NCBI GenBank assembly: GCA_017394865.1 | Contig: JAFPWT010000008.1 | Coordinates: 147,417-211,416 of the forward strand | DNA: 64,000 bases | Reading direction: 5' to 3' | Origin: Bacteroidales bacterium | Lineage (GTDB): Bacteria; Bacteroidota; Bacteroidia; Bacteroidales; F082 | Shown here: positions 27,231-36,505 of the stretch, piece by piece | How the letters are laid out: the number at the start of each line of letters is the position of its first letter | Numbering within the stretch: the stretch's first letter is position 1 | Position numbers and translations under genes: made by a program | Notes under the pieces: model-generated | What the model was told of the DNA's origin: nothing | Databases searched by the model: none | Seen by the model: the letters and a program-made list of their open reading frames with translations, nothing else

Positions 27231-27938
27231 TCACCTACGCACAGGTCTGATTGATCGACCACAGAACCTGTAATCGCTCATCATTTTGCATTCAGCTCCG
27301 CTAAACTCCAAAGTCCAAGCTTCATTTGGCATATCGGTGTCTAGGGTGCTCGAACGATAAAAGCCCCTGTTGCCCTCTCCAACTGGAGAATTCTCGATAA
27401 TGGAGCCTGCGGCAGGAAGAAAAATACTATTGCCATTAGCAGCAGTGAAGAGACGACCTGTCTTTCCGTTATAGGTTGTCCATATGCTTGTAGTATGGTC
27501 TAAAAGTTCTTTCCATTGGTCTTCTGTAGGAATACACCATGCACCACCCAGTTGTGCCGAAGCCACATCATCCAAGGGTTCCAATACTGTGAGTTTATCA
27601 GTATAACCATTGTAGCCATATTCGGGTTTTGAGCAATATTTGGTCATCAACTCATCAGTACAATACTTATAGGTTTGCCACTTGTAGTAGCTCTTAGTGT
27701 CAGTCTCACCCCAAGCGTAGTATTTCCCATATTCTTCAGGCGAGTTAGCTCCAACATTACACTTTGCCCACAACGTACCATTGGGCAGACCAAGGTCAAC
27801 ATAAGCGCAGGTATCGTCACCTGCTCCTCCGCCATTGTCACCACCTTGGTTGTTAGGATCATTTTCAGGTTTACAACCCATCATAATAACGCCTATGATC
27901 ACAAGCGTCATGGCCAGCATTGTTTTTTTCATTTTCAT
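27231..27938 (-). CDS. FISUMP-domain lipoprotein
   Basis: 235 residues from MKMKKTMLAMTLVIIGVIMMGC, a clear lipoprotein signal; the ORF could be extended to 27971 but without conserved sequence. The domain shows AYVDLGLPNGTLWAKCNVGANSP, YAWGET, YKYCTDE, AWCIPTEDQWKEL, FTAANGNSIFLPAAGS and SIRPVRR. It is a paralogue of the gene at 26299-27030. No promoter element could be placed with confidence upstream, where tRNA-Val lies about 60 bp away. Confidence 0.88.
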   Translation of the reverse strand: MKMKKTMLAMTLVIIGVIMMGCKPENDPNNQGGDNGGGAGDDTCAYVDLGLPNGTLWAKCNVGANSPEEYGKYYAWGETDTKSYYKWQTYKYCTDELMTKYCSKPEYGYNGYTDKLTVLEPLDDVASAQLGGAWCIPTEDQWKELLDHTTSIWTTYNGKTGRLFTAANGNSIFLPAAGSIIENSPVGEGNRGFYRSSTLDTDMPNEAWTLEFSGAECKMMSDYRFCGRSIRPVRR

Positions 27939-27995
27939 TTCTTTATTTACTAAAAGATGGAAACGGCACACGCCATCTCCATCGTATTGATTTTG

Positions 27996-28070
27996 TGGGA
28001 CGTACTGGACTCGAACCAGTGACCTCTGCCGTGTGAAGGCAGCGCTCTAAACCAACTGGGCTAACGTCCC
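27996..28070 (-). tRNA. tRNA-Val (anticodon CAC)
   Basis: Minus-strand cloverleaf with perfect acceptor GGGACGT/ACGTCCC, anticodon stem CTGCC/GGCAG around TTCACAC giving anticodon CAC, T loop TTCGAGT. Confidence 0.95.
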
Positions 28071-28085
28071 CCGTTTTGATTTAAA

Positions 28086-28109
28086 AGAGACGCAAAGCGT
28101 TGCGTCTCT
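28086..28109 (-). other. hairpin between the two tRNA-Val genes
   Basis: 10-bp perfect stem AGAGACGCAA/TTGCGTCTCT with a 4-base loop. It lies in the spacer of the tRNA pair and may guide processing or stop part of the transcription. Confidence 0.6.
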
Positions 28110-28114
28110 CGATG

Positions 28115-28189
28115 TGGGGCGAACAAGGATCGAACTTGTGACCTCATGCCTGTCAAGCATGCGCTCTAAACCAACTGAGCTACCGTCCC
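28115..28189 (-). tRNA. tRNA-Val (anticodon GAC), acceptor mismatch
   Basis: Minus-strand cloverleaf, anticodon stem CATGC/GCATG around TTGACAG giving anticodon GAC, T loop TTCGATC. The acceptor stem GGGACGG faces TCGCCCC, leaving an A4-C69 mismatch plus a terminal G-T pair; a T at 69 would restore pairing. It is the first gene after the promoter at 28201-28230. Confidence 0.9.
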
Positions 28190-28200
28190 ATTTGCGGATG

Positions 28201-28230
28201 CAAAAGTACAGCTTTTTTTGTAATCTCCAA
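28201..28230 (-). promoter_or_regulatory. promoter of the tRNA-Val pair
   Basis: Minus-strand TACTTTTG (28201-28208) with TTG (28228-28230) 19 bp upstream, 12 bp before the tRNA. Confidence 0.75.
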
Positions 28231-28247
28231 GAAAACAGGAAAAAATT

Positions 28248-28278
28248 TTTGAAAAAATTAAAAAATTGCCTACCTTTG
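28248..28278 (+). promoter_or_regulatory. promoter of the aminotransferase operon
   Basis: TTTG (28248-28251), 19 bp, TACCTTTG (28271-28278): a full consensus sigma-ABfr promoter 58 bp before the ATG. Confidence 0.8.
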
Positions 28279-28336
28279 CCCTGCCAAACGAATCGACTAA
28301 TTAAAGTAATTAATTATAAATCAAAATATTATCATC

Positions 28337-29656
28337 ATGATGCAAAATAACATCGTCCCCGTTGACGTAGCGAAGAAACTCTTTGCAGAAAGTGGTCTGG
28401 CCTGCATTGGCAAGGCCGGTATCCGTGAAATCAACAAGTTGGCCCGCGACATCGAAGCTGCCTCCGGCAAGAAATTCATCCATATGGAGATCGGCAACCC
28501 TGGCCTTCCGCCTGCGAAAGTCGGCATCGAAGCCCAGATCAAAGCCCTGCAAGACGGCGTTCCAGCCAACTATCCGCCCATCGACGGTGCACCTATATTA
28601 AAGAAAGAAGCCGCCCGCTTCATCAAGTGTTTCCTCGACCTCGACATCGATCCCGCTAACTGCGTGCCCACCGTGGGTTCCATGCAGGGCGCCTTCGCCT
28701 CGTTCATGATCGCCGGTCACACCAATGTCAAGAAGAACACCATCCTCTTCATCGACCCCGGCTTCCCGGTGCATAAATTCCAAAACCGCGTGCTGGGCAT
28801 CCCGATGGAACATTTTGACATCTACGACTACCGTGGCGAGAAGCTGCGCGCCAAACTCGAAGAGGTGCTGAGCAAAGGCAACATCCACAGCCTGCTCTAC
28901 TCCAACCCCAACAACCCGACTTGGGTGTGCCTCACCGACAAGGAGCTGCGCATCATCGGCGAGTTGGCCAACAAATACGATGTCATCGTCATGGAAGACC
29001 TCGCCTACTTTGGCATGGACTTCCGCAAGGACTACAGCCATCCTGGCGAAGAGCCTTTCCAACCCAGCGTGGGCAAATACACCGACAACTACATCCTGAT
29101 GATCTCCAGCTCCAAAGCATTCAGCTATGCCGGCGAGCGTTGCGCCATCCTGGGTATCAGCGACAAGTTGGCCCAGCGTCACTTCTCCGACCTGAAGGCT
29201 TTCTGCGGACAGGAGATCTTCTTACGCGCCATCCTCTTCGGTGCCCTGCACCCGTTGAGTTCAGGCACCTCGCACTCGGCCCAGTATGCCCTGGCCGCCG
29301 TGCTGAAAGCCGTCAACGACGGCACCTATCGCTATCGCGACGACGTACTCGAATACGGCCGCAAGGCTGAGCTGATGAAGAAGGCCTTCACCGAGAACGG
29401 CTTCTACATCACCTACGACGAGGACTGTGGCGAGCCCATCGCCGACGGCTTCTACTTCACCTTCTGCTATCCCGGCTTCACGGGTGCCGATTTGGTCGAA
29501 GAGATGATGTACTACGGCGTGTCAGGCATCTCGCTCGACACCTGCGGCAGCCAGAAACAAGGCATCCGCGCCTGCACCTCGCTCATACAACGCGATGAAA
29601 TCCCCGTGCTGGCCGAGAGACTGAAGGCGTTTGCGATGGACCACCCGGTGAAGTAA
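28337..29656 (+). CDS. PLP-dependent aminotransferase, class I/II
   Basis: 439-residue fold-type I aminotransferase. Visible motifs are EIGNPGLPPA near the N-terminus, the SNPNNPTW substrate-carboxylate loop, EDLAYFGMDF with the pyridine-binding Asp, and SSSKAFSYAGERCA with the Schiff-base Lys (about residue 259). The C-terminal Arg that binds the substrate is probably in GIRACTSL. It is about 40 residues longer than classical aspartate aminotransferase. The exact amino acid substrate cannot be deduced. Two secreted proteins follow after 12 bp. Confidence 0.93.
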   Translation: MMQNNIVPVDVAKKLFAESGLACIGKAGIREINKLARDIEAASGKKFIHMEIGNPGLPPAKVGIEAQIKALQDGVPANYPPIDGAPILKKEAARFIKCFLDLDIDPANCVPTVGSMQGAFASFMIAGHTNVKKNTILFIDPGFPVHKFQNRVLGIPMEHFDIYDYRGEKLRAKLEEVLSKGNIHSLLYSNPNNPTWVCLTDKELRIIGELANKYDVIVMEDLAYFGMDFRKDYSHPGEEPFQPSVGKYTDNYILMISSSKAFSYAGERCAILGISDKLAQRHFSDLKAFCGQEIFLRAILFGALHPLSSGTSHSAQYALAAVLKAVNDGTYRYRDDVLEYGRKAELMKKAFTENGFYITYDEDCGEPIADGFYFTFCYPGFTGADLVEEMMYYGVSGISLDTCGSQKQGIRACTSLIQRDEIPVLAERLKAFAMDHPVK

Positions 29657-29668
29657 GGTGAGGATTCC

Positions 29669-30949
29669 ATGGCCAAATACTACATCCTTCTTGTCACACT
29701 GCTACTCGGTCTTTGGGCCAATGCTCAGGATCGACCCATTCTACAAGGCAAATGTGTGAACAAAGACGGCCGTGCCGTTGAGAATGTAAGTGTTTACTGC
29801 CATGATACGCTTCTGATTTCAATCACCGATGAAAACGGCGGTTTTACGTTCGAGAATGCCAAGGCAGGCGACAAACTCCGTTTCGCACATATGGCCTACG
29901 AGCCAAAGTATTACACTGTTAAGGAAAAAGATTTGAGCGGCAAGCCAGTGACTATCAGCCTGCAAACCAAACAACACGAACTGTTTGAGGTGCAAGTGAC
30001 AGCCAACGCTCCGCATATTGTCTTCGACAATCCGGTGCGAAGTGTGCTCGACTACGTCATCAGCGATGATGGAATATACCTCATCGCCTATCGAATGAGA
30101 AACACCGCCCTACTGCATCTCTCGTTCGAGATGGACACCCTTCACGAGCTGACCATCTCCTCTTCGTATAAAAACCTCTACCGTGATTTCTACGGTTTCA
30201 TCCATGTCATCAGCAACGACAACGTCTGCCAGGTGGGCTTCACCGAAACCACCAGCGGACAGAAAAAAGAGATGTTTTTGCATCTGCCCATCTCATCAGA
30301 GAAGTTCTATCATGACTATGCGCCCATTGTGGCGGCATCCGACAAAGTGGTTATTACAGGCCGATATGCCTTTTATGGCTTGGAGCAATACTATTATTGC
30401 ATCACCCCGACTGCCGACACCTCGTATCTGCTTGAACACATTGTGGATGAAGACTGGCGTGACGAGTTGTTTTTCATGTCTCGGACAGGAGGCTTGGACA
30501 AATATACGCTGTATGAAATGAACTTCTATCCCACTCGCTTTTATATCTACAATCCGATTTACAGCCTCGACAACCAATTTTATCTTTTCGACTATACGGA
30601 CGGCGAAACCATCATCTACGACGAAGTTGGCAAAGAACTGGACCGTCATCCGCTTACTTTCCACCATCGGAAGAAATGGGATGGAACTACTGAGGTTGAC
30701 AAACGATGGAAGCATAAGATGATAGTTGACCGAGCCAAAAAAGAGTTTTACACGCTCTTCGTCGACGATGGGCTCTGTACACTGATGCACATCGACCTAC
30801 CCACAGGCAACGCCACACCCGTCATCGATCTCAGAGGATATCCCTTCGCGGAACAATTGAGAGTGTACAACGGGGTGTTGTATTTCCTCTACCCCACTGG
30901 CAACAACCACCGGCAAGCGCTATTTCAGGTGAAACTTGATGATTTTTAG
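29669..30949 (+). CDS. secreted CarboxypepD_reg-like protein
   Basis: 426 residues. Signal peptide MAKYYILLVTLLLGLWANAQ, then a carboxypeptidase regulatory-like beta-sandwich (about 22-105: GKCVNKDGRAVENVSVYC, ITDENGGFTFENAKAGDKLRFAHMAYE, VTISLQTK), the domain found at the N-terminus of TonB-linked and other Bacteroidetes surface proteins. The remaining 300 residues are beta-rich with no known motif and could be a propeller. It is a paralogue of the next gene. Likely periplasmic or surface-exposed. Confidence 0.83.
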   Translation: MAKYYILLVTLLLGLWANAQDRPILQGKCVNKDGRAVENVSVYCHDTLLISITDENGGFTFENAKAGDKLRFAHMAYEPKYYTVKEKDLSGKPVTISLQTKQHELFEVQVTANAPHIVFDNPVRSVLDYVISDDGIYLIAYRMRNTALLHLSFEMDTLHELTISSSYKNLYRDFYGFIHVISNDNVCQVGFTETTSGQKKEMFLHLPISSEKFYHDYAPIVAASDKVVITGRYAFYGLEQYYYCITPTADTSYLLEHIVDEDWRDELFFMSRTGGLDKYTLYEMNFYPTRFYIYNPIYSLDNQFYLFDYTDGETIIYDEVGKELDRHPLTFHHRKKWDGTTEVDKRWKHKMIVDRAKKEFYTLFVDDGLCTLMHIDLPTGNATPVIDLRGYPFAEQLRVYNGVLYFLYPTGNNHRQALFQVKLDDF

Positions 30950-30961
30950 TAATTTTGACCC

Positions 30962-32197
30962 ATGAAAAAAATCATCATCTCTTTTTTGCTCCTCCTTTTT
31001 TGTGCGACCCTATCCGCACAAAACAAAACCGTGATCTACGGTAACCTCGGCGTGGAAAACGTGAATATCAGCGTGATCGGCACCCAACAGGGGACGGTGA
31101 CCAATGCCAAAGGAGACTATACGCTGCAGATCTCTGGGAAAAATAAGCGCGTCAACCTGTTTTATTCCAGCATTGGGTATCGCGACACCGTGGTGGGCAT
31201 CACTCCAAAAATGCTAGATAAGGATTCCATCAACATCAGTTTCAAGATGAGGAAAAAAGAATATGCCTTAAAGGAAGTGAATATTCTTGCAGAACGACCT
31301 CATTTTGAAGGTGATCGGCATATCATAATAGATTTTGAGGTGTACGACGGAACGGTTTGTATGCTTCAAGGAAGCGCCAATAAATATCGATTGCTACTTG
31401 CCGACGAAAATCTCTCCGTGTTCGACACCATCCTCATTCCCAAAGGGATAAGACCCGAACAATTGTTGAAGGATTGCATGGGCAATTGTCAATTGGAAGC
31501 TTCCGATAGTGTTTATCAGATCAACTTGAAGGACAAGACGACGCCTTTTCTCGCCACGGAACGCAAACGTTATTACGCCGTGATGGAAAACTGCCTGTTC
31601 CTGACTGACCAACATCTTTATTTGAAAGCGGAAGCCATGAACGGTCTTTCCACCCTATTCTACCGAATCGACGTCGAGACAAAGCAAAAACAGCCTTTAT
31701 TCATCAGTGATGGCTCAGAAAACATCACCGACATCAAGGACGAATGGGACTTTCAGGCACGGAACCCCATTGATCTCGCACATCCTGTCCCAGGTGGCGC
31801 TTGGGATCGGTTTATTCAAATGTTCTGGTTCAACCACAATTCATCGCATCTGGCCCTGGACGGCAACACCTTGGTTTATTTCGACCACGACAATAACAAA
31901 ATCCATCAGTACAGTCTGGATATGAACGAGACCAGCAGCTGTACCACCGAGTATCCACTGAAAAGCGACTGGAAACCACGTATTTTACAAGATGAAGCCA
32001 AAAACAAGTTTTATACTTTCATTGGCTATTGGCTTCATGAAATCGACATTACAACCGGCAAAACAACCCCAAAAGAAAGGATTGACGTTGACATCTACAA
32101 CAAAGTGTCGCTGTGGAAAGGCCATTTGTATATCCTCAAACGGCAGCAGACCTCCACAGGTAAAGTCAGAAGCTATGTGGAAAGAGTGGATCTTTAA
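30962..32197 (+). CDS. secreted CarboxypepD_reg-like protein, paralogue of the preceding gene
   Basis: 411 residues. Signal peptide MKKIIISFLLLLFCATLSAQ, then a CarboxypepD_reg-like domain (VIYGNLGVENVNISVIGTQQ, TNAKGDYTLQISG, FYSSIGYRDTVVGI) followed by a long beta-rich region ending GKVRSYVERVDL. It shares the plan and the VNILAE/VQVTAN junction with the preceding protein. A TAATTTTG at 30950-30957 just upstream could be its own -7 element, but cotranscription from 28248 is simpler. Confidence 0.83.
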   Translation: MKKIIISFLLLLFCATLSAQNKTVIYGNLGVENVNISVIGTQQGTVTNAKGDYTLQISGKNKRVNLFYSSIGYRDTVVGITPKMLDKDSINISFKMRKKEYALKEVNILAERPHFEGDRHIIIDFEVYDGTVCMLQGSANKYRLLLADENLSVFDTILIPKGIRPEQLLKDCMGNCQLEASDSVYQINLKDKTTPFLATERKRYYAVMENCLFLTDQHLYLKAEAMNGLSTLFYRIDVETKQKQPLFISDGSENITDIKDEWDFQARNPIDLAHPVPGGAWDRFIQMFWFNHNSSHLALDGNTLVYFDHDNNKIHQYSLDMNETSSCTTEYPLKSDWKPRILQDEAKNKFYTFIGYWLHEIDITTGKTTPKERIDVDIYNKVSLWKGHLYILKRQQTSTGKVRSYVERVDL

Positions 32198-32205
32198 AAG
32201 CGCCA

Positions 32206-32691
32206 CTAATCGCTTAATGCAAACGTCCGCAAAGCCCTTTCATCAAGCCGCTGCACCGTCCACTCGTCCATGGGGATAGCGCCAATGCTGCGGTAGACTT
32301 TCAGTGCCGATGCGTTCCAGTCGAGGCAGATCCACTCCATGCGGCCACAATTACGCTCCACGGCAAGGTTGGCTAGATACTTCAACAAGGCTTTGCCATA
32401 GCCCCTCCCCCGTTTCTCAGGAAGAATGAAAAGGTCCTCGAGATACAAGCCCTTGCGCCCCACAAAGGTGGAGAAGTTATGGAAAAACAGGGCAAAGCCA
32501 ACGACTTCACCGTCTTCCTCGGCGAAAACCACCTCAGCGGAATGCTCTACAAACAAGGAGTGATGGATGGTAGGCACATCAGCCACCACTTCGTCAGCGC
32601 ATTTCTCGTAAACAGCCAACTTCTTGATGAAATCAAGGACGAGCCCCGCTTCCTCGGGCTTCGCCGGACGGATATTGAATTGTGTATTCAT
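32206..32691 (-). CDS. GNAT family N-acetyltransferase
   Basis: 161 residues starting MNTQFNIRPAKPEEAGLVLDF. The acetyl-CoA site is LPEKRGRGYGKALLKYLA, preceded by YLEDLFI, and a C-terminal segment WNASALKVYRSIGA, the layout of spermidine/diamine-type GNATs. Its start overlaps the symporter stop by 4 bp (ATGA), so translation is coupled. The acceptor substrate is unknown; a diamine is a fair guess from family resemblance. Confidence 0.92.
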   Translation of the reverse strand: MNTQFNIRPAKPEEAGLVLDFIKKLAVYEKCADEVVADVPTIHHSLFVEHSAEVVFAEEDGEVVGFALFFHNFSTFVGRKGLYLEDLFILPEKRGRGYGKALLKYLANLAVERNCGRMEWICLDWNASALKVYRSIGAIPMDEWTVQRLDERALRTFALSD

Positions 32692-33902
32692 GATTCTATT
32701 TTCTTTCCTAATCGTTTTTGCATGACGATGGCGCACGAGGCGTCGCCGGTGACCGACATCACCGTGCGGCCCATGTCGATGATGCGGTCGATGCCTGCAG
32801 CGACAGCCACACATTCGACAGGAATACCCGCTGAAGCAAACACCATCGCCATCAAGGCCAAGCTGCCCCCAGGAATGCCAGGAGTGCCAATAGAGGCTAT
32901 CGTAGAGGCAAAAGCGATAGCCAGATACTGGCTCATGGTTAGGTCGATGCCACAGCAAGCCGCCATAAACACCGACACCACCCCTAGATAGATGGCAACG
33001 CCGTCCATATTGATGGTCGCCCCCAATGAGAGGACAAAACGGCCGATGTCCTTGTTTACCCCCAATTTCTCAGTGCATTGCATGGTATAAGGCAGTGTTG
33101 CCACCGACGAGTCGCTGGAGAAGGCAAACAGCATGGCTGGTTGCATACCTTTGAAGAACTTCAGCGGCGACATTCCTCCCAGCAGCCATACCGCCGAGGA
33201 ATAAACCAACCCGGCATGGATGGTGAAACAAAGATAAGCCAACGCCAGCAGGGCAGCATAGGAACCCAGCACGGAAGGACCATTGGCAACCACCACAGGC
33301 GTCAACATGCAGAACACCCCGATGGGTGCCAGCGCCATGATATACTCCAGAATCTTGCACACCACGTCATTGAAGCTGAGGGTCACCTTTCGGGCCATCT
33401 CCCCCTTCTCACCAACATGCACCATGGCAATGCCGAAAAACAGGGCGATCACAATCACCTGCATCATCGCCATCGAACTCACTGGTGCGATGATATTGCT
33501 CGGAAACATGTTGACAATCTGGTCCATCACTGACAGATGAGGCACTTCAACGCTTTCCGCCGCGGGATCCAAGTCGATGTGAATAGTTGGGAGAACGCCT
33601 TTCAATAGGCTGGGCACCACCAGTCCCAATGTCACTGCAAAAAGAGTCGTTCCCATGAAATAAAGCAAAGTTCGGAGTCCCAGTTTGCCCACTTTTTTGA
33701 TGTCGTTCATCGACAGGATGCCCGCCATGATGGAGAACAGCACCAGCGGCACCACGATGAACTTCAGCAGGTTCAGGAAGATGGTGCCAATGGGCTTGAT
33801 GTACGCATTGACGAAGTCGGCTTGGTTGCGCAGCAGGATACCTGCCACCACGGCAAGCAGCAGGGCAATGCCTATTTGTGCGGTAAGGGAGGGCTTTTTC
33901 AT
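32688..33902 (-). CDS. dicarboxylate/amino acid:cation symporter (DAACS family)
   Basis: 404-residue membrane carrier of the GltP/DctA type. Eight helices and two re-entrant loops fit: the first loop with FAFSSDSSVATLP, the GATINMDGVAIY segment (about residue 297) that binds Na+ and substrate, and the second loop GTPGIPGGSL. It should import dicarboxylates, glutamate, aspartate or serine/threonine with Na+ or H+. It overlaps both neighbours by 4 bp, indicating a tight operon. Confidence 0.95.
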   Translation of the reverse strand: MKKPSLTAQIGIALLLAVVAGILLRNQADFVNAYIKPIGTIFLNLLKFIVVPLVLFSIMAGILSMNDIKKVGKLGLRTLLYFMGTTLFAVTLGLVVPSLLKGVLPTIHIDLDPAAESVEVPHLSVMDQIVNMFPSNIIAPVSSMAMMQVIVIALFFGIAMVHVGEKGEMARKVTLSFNDVVCKILEYIMALAPIGVFCMLTPVVVANGPSVLGSYAALLALAYLCFTIHAGLVYSSAVWLLGGMSPLKFFKGMQPAMLFAFSSDSSVATLPYTMQCTEKLGVNKDIGRFVLSLGATINMDGVAIYLGVVSVFMAACCGIDLTMSQYLAIAFASTIASIGTPGIPGGSLALMAMVFASAGIPVECVAVAAGIDRIIDMGRTVMSVTGDASCAIVMQKRLGKKIES

Positions 33903-35179
33903 CTACTATTAAAAACACTGATATAGTTGATAGCAGCGTCAAGTTGAGGCTTGAAGTCGCCGTTGTAGTTCTTGCGTAGTATTGTTTGGTCTGGCTGGCA
34001 GCCGATGCCTTCCAGCACCTTGCCGCCTATCTGTGCCTCAAACGAAGAGGTGTAGACGTAATGGTGCATGGTACTGATATCACCGAACGGGCCGCCATAG
34101 TTGAGATCGATGCACGAGGCCGGTTGCAGGGGACCCGTGCCACCATAGGTACGTTCACCGATGACATAGCTCGTGGGCAGCACGGCTTTGATGGTCAATG
34201 GCTCTATCTCACCCATGCTGACCGAGTTGATGTCGCAGATGATGACGTATGGGATGTTTTCGACGGTGATGTCGCGGTGATACTGGGGTTGCGGGTCGAT
34301 GTAATAAGGCGTCCAAACTGAGTGTTCCAACCTACCGGGACCTTCCTTGTAACGAGTCCTTAAAATTTCCGTCCGCTCGTTGATATAAGTACCGATGAGG
34401 TAGTCGAGGTCATCCTGATAGCCGCCACGATTGGCGCGGTTGTCGAGGATGATGCCGGCCAGTTCCTCACGAGGGGTCTCCGTGATGGCCGTCAACCAAT
34501 GCATAAGGAGAGGGTATCCAGCACTGGTCGTGTCACGCAATACGGGGGTCAATGCCGCCATCGACTGCCAAAGGTAAGGGATTTTGCGCCCATCGGCAAG
34601 CTTGATCAGGAAGTAATGATAAGTTACGGTAGCTCCCAGTTCCTCCACTGGCGCTGTAGCCGACTCATGGGTTTCAATCTCATAATACGATTCCATCTCG
34701 CCAAAAAAAGCGATCAGTTTGCTTTGTTCTTCCCCTCGGGATTCGATGTAATAGTCCCTCTGCTCCACTTCCATCAAGCCTGGCTGAATGGTCAAATAAG
34801 GTGCGTTGTCGGTGCTTGCGGGGTAAAGGTTTCTCACCCTGAAGGCCATGTGATGGTCTTTCATACCACCCACTGCGCCTTTATAAAGGGTATTCAGCTC
34901 TTCCAAGGTCACCTCTCCACCTGCTTCATGCTGAGCGTCAAGGGCTTCGAATTTGGGCATGAATTCGTCGTAAACCGCATCCCAGTCGGTGGGGTCAACA
35001 TCCCAAAACACGTAGCCTGTGCTCATGCATTTCCAAAGGAATTCAAACTGGGTGGCATAGCTGTCGTAGGCCAGTTGATCGGTTTCGCCGATATAGGGAT
35101 GGTAGTCGGCTTCTTTGCGGCAGCCGCTGAGAACTAGGGCGACGATTGCCAATATGAGGATATTTCTTTTCATAGTCAT
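33899..35179 (-). CDS. S41 family peptidase lipoprotein
   Basis: 426 residues. The lipoprotein signal is MTMKRNILILAIVALVLSGC. A helical N-terminal region (TQFEFLWKCMSTGYVFWDVD) and a degraded PDZ-like part precede the S41 tail-protease domain with IILDNRANRGGYQDDLDYL, the nucleophile region DINSVSMGE (Ser about 320) and VIGERTYGGTG. The general-base Lys is not obvious, so activity is uncertain. Its stop overlaps the symporter start, and it starts 5 bp after the outer-membrane gene. Confidence 0.88.
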   Translation of the reverse strand: MTMKRNILILAIVALVLSGCRKEADYHPYIGETDQLAYDSYATQFEFLWKCMSTGYVFWDVDPTDWDAVYDEFMPKFEALDAQHEAGGEVTLEELNTLYKGAVGGMKDHHMAFRVRNLYPASTDNAPYLTIQPGLMEVEQRDYYIESRGEEQSKLIAFFGEMESYYEIETHESATAPVEELGATVTYHYFLIKLADGRKIPYLWQSMAALTPVLRDTTSAGYPLLMHWLTAITETPREELAGIILDNRANRGGYQDDLDYLIGTYINERTEILRTRYKEGPGRLEHSVWTPYYIDPQPQYHRDITVENIPYVIICDINSVSMGEIEPLTIKAVLPTSYVIGERTYGGTGPLQPASCIDLNYGGPFGDISTMHHYVYTSSFEAQIGGKVLEGIGCQPDQTILRKNYNGDFKPQLDAAINYISVFNSR

Positions 35180-35184
35180 CCGAT

Positions 35185-35865
35185 TTAGAATTTATAATAA
35201 AAGCCTAAACTCACTGATAAGGTATTGAGATAACGAGGGTCGCTCAAGTGGGCATAGCCCTTGTGATAGCTAACCAAGTCATAATAGTACAACGATTCAA
35301 GGAAGAAAACCTCATGCGAGGTAGCCTCGAAACTCAAACCGATCCCACCAACGGCTCCTGCCGTAAAACGTTGGTCCTCACTATTAAACTCACGCTTTTC
35401 GTTGAAGTCGTTGAAATAAACGTAATAGTCCGTCATCCAGTAGGTCTTGCCATTACGGTGGGCTTCCAACCAGTAACCAGCAAAACCACCACAGAGCAGA
35501 TGGCCACGCAACCTCTCGCCGCCAAAGGAGAAGTCGCCCATCACAGGAAGCATGGCGTAGATGTTACGATACTCTGTATAGACTGGATCCAAATAATGGA
35601 GGTTGCGATCCATGCGATGCGAGCGCAACATGACGCTGAGGTCAGCGCGTAGAGCAACCCAATCATTAAACTCGCGACGAGCAAAGAAACCCGCATCCAT
35701 GCCAGTCAAAGGCGAAAAGGTTTCGTCGATGCGACCTGAATGAGAGCAGTCTGCCGTGGTCCAAGTGGGCCCGAACTTGGCGCCAACAGCCCATTGGGCA
35801 TTGGCTTCAGTCGCCATCCAGCACAGCAAGACGATGATGATTAGTTTAAACTGGTTTTTCTTCAT
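35185..35865 (-). CDS. outer-membrane beta-barrel protein (PorT-like)
   Basis: 226 residues from MKKNQFKLIIIVLLCWMATE, whose signal peptide ends ANAQ. The mature part begins WAVGAKFGPTW and has alternating aromatic/glycine strands (FARREFNDWVALRADLS, GAVGGIGLSFEAT) ending in LSVSLGFYYKF with a terminal Phe, as expected of an eight-strand barrel. The longer ORF from 35952 only adds sequence overlapping the preceding gene. Function unknown. Confidence 0.82.
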   Translation of the reverse strand: MKKNQFKLIIIVLLCWMATEANAQWAVGAKFGPTWTTADCSHSGRIDETFSPLTGMDAGFFARREFNDWVALRADLSVMLRSHRMDRNLHYLDPVYTEYRNIYAMLPVMGDFSFGGERLRGHLLCGGFAGYWLEAHRNGKTYWMTDYYVYFNDFNEKREFNSEDQRFTAGAVGGIGLSFEATSHEVFFLESLYYYDLVSYHKGYAHLSDPRYLNTLSVSLGFYYKF

Positions 35866-35884
35866 ATTGAAATGTTTTTCATCT

Positions 35885-36484
35885 TTAATCAAACACAAAA
35901 TTACATTTTTTGAACATTTCCCGATAGGCTTCCACTTTCTTTTCGAAGGCAAGGGGATACGCCCTTGATGATGAAGGAAGCCGGTAGAGCTTTAGCTGAC
36001 GGTCCTTTGCTGACGAAGATTTCGGCTCCAGTTCAGTGACCGTGCTCAAGGCAGGAATCTTGTCCAGACCGAAGTAGCGGCACACCTCCCCTGTCGCTTT
36101 CTCGCCCGTAGTGGCGATGGCATGACACAAGGGTATCCGACGGAGCAAGGCTCGGAGATCCGTAGGCTCCACAATCTCCAGAAACGCATCGGAAGCATTA
36201 TCTTTTAATCGGCGGACCACCTTCGCTGTATCATAAAGCGCGATGCCTTTTTCTTTGAGGAAATCCACAATCTTCGCTTTGTTGAACGATTTGCACTCTT
36301 TATCAATGAAATAGTCCTTGTCGCTGAACCACACTGCTCCTTCAATACGCCAGTGGTCGTTCTGGAAGTTGGGGTAATAGAAATCCATGCACCAACGCTG
36401 TTTCGGAGGCGGAAAACTGCCCAAGAAAAGCACTTTGGCGTTTTCGGGCAGGAAAGGTTCCAGAGGGTGTTGTTCGAGGGTCAT
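35885..36484 (-). CDS. uracil-DNA glycosylase superfamily protein
   Basis: 199 residues. The N-terminal LFLGSFPPPKQRWCMDFYYPN is the superfamily motif I region (GSFPP in place of GQDPY), followed by KAKIVDFLKEKGIALYDT, and the C-terminal segment RLPSSSRA matches the motif that carries Ser/His residues of MUG-like enzymes. It probably removes mismatched uracil or other bases, or is a relative of this group with another substrate. It is 21 bp after higA and 19 bp before the outer-membrane gene. Confidence 0.85.
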   Translation of the reverse strand: MTLEQHPLEPFLPENAKVLFLGSFPPPKQRWCMDFYYPNFQNDHWRIEGAVWFSDKDYFIDKECKSFNKAKIVDFLKEKGIALYDTAKVVRRLKDNASDAFLEIVEPTDLRALLRRIPLCHAIATTGEKATGEVCRYFGLDKIPALSTVTELEPKSSSAKDRQLKLYRLPSSSRAYPLAFEKKVEAYREMFKKCNFVFD

Positions 36485-36505
36485 TTCACAAGAGACATTA
36501 TTACC

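Noticed and set aside
30950-30957. separate promoter for the second CarboxypepD_reg gene
   Set aside because: TAATTTTG is only five bases from the ATG and has no -33 partner; readthrough from the upstream gene is simpler.
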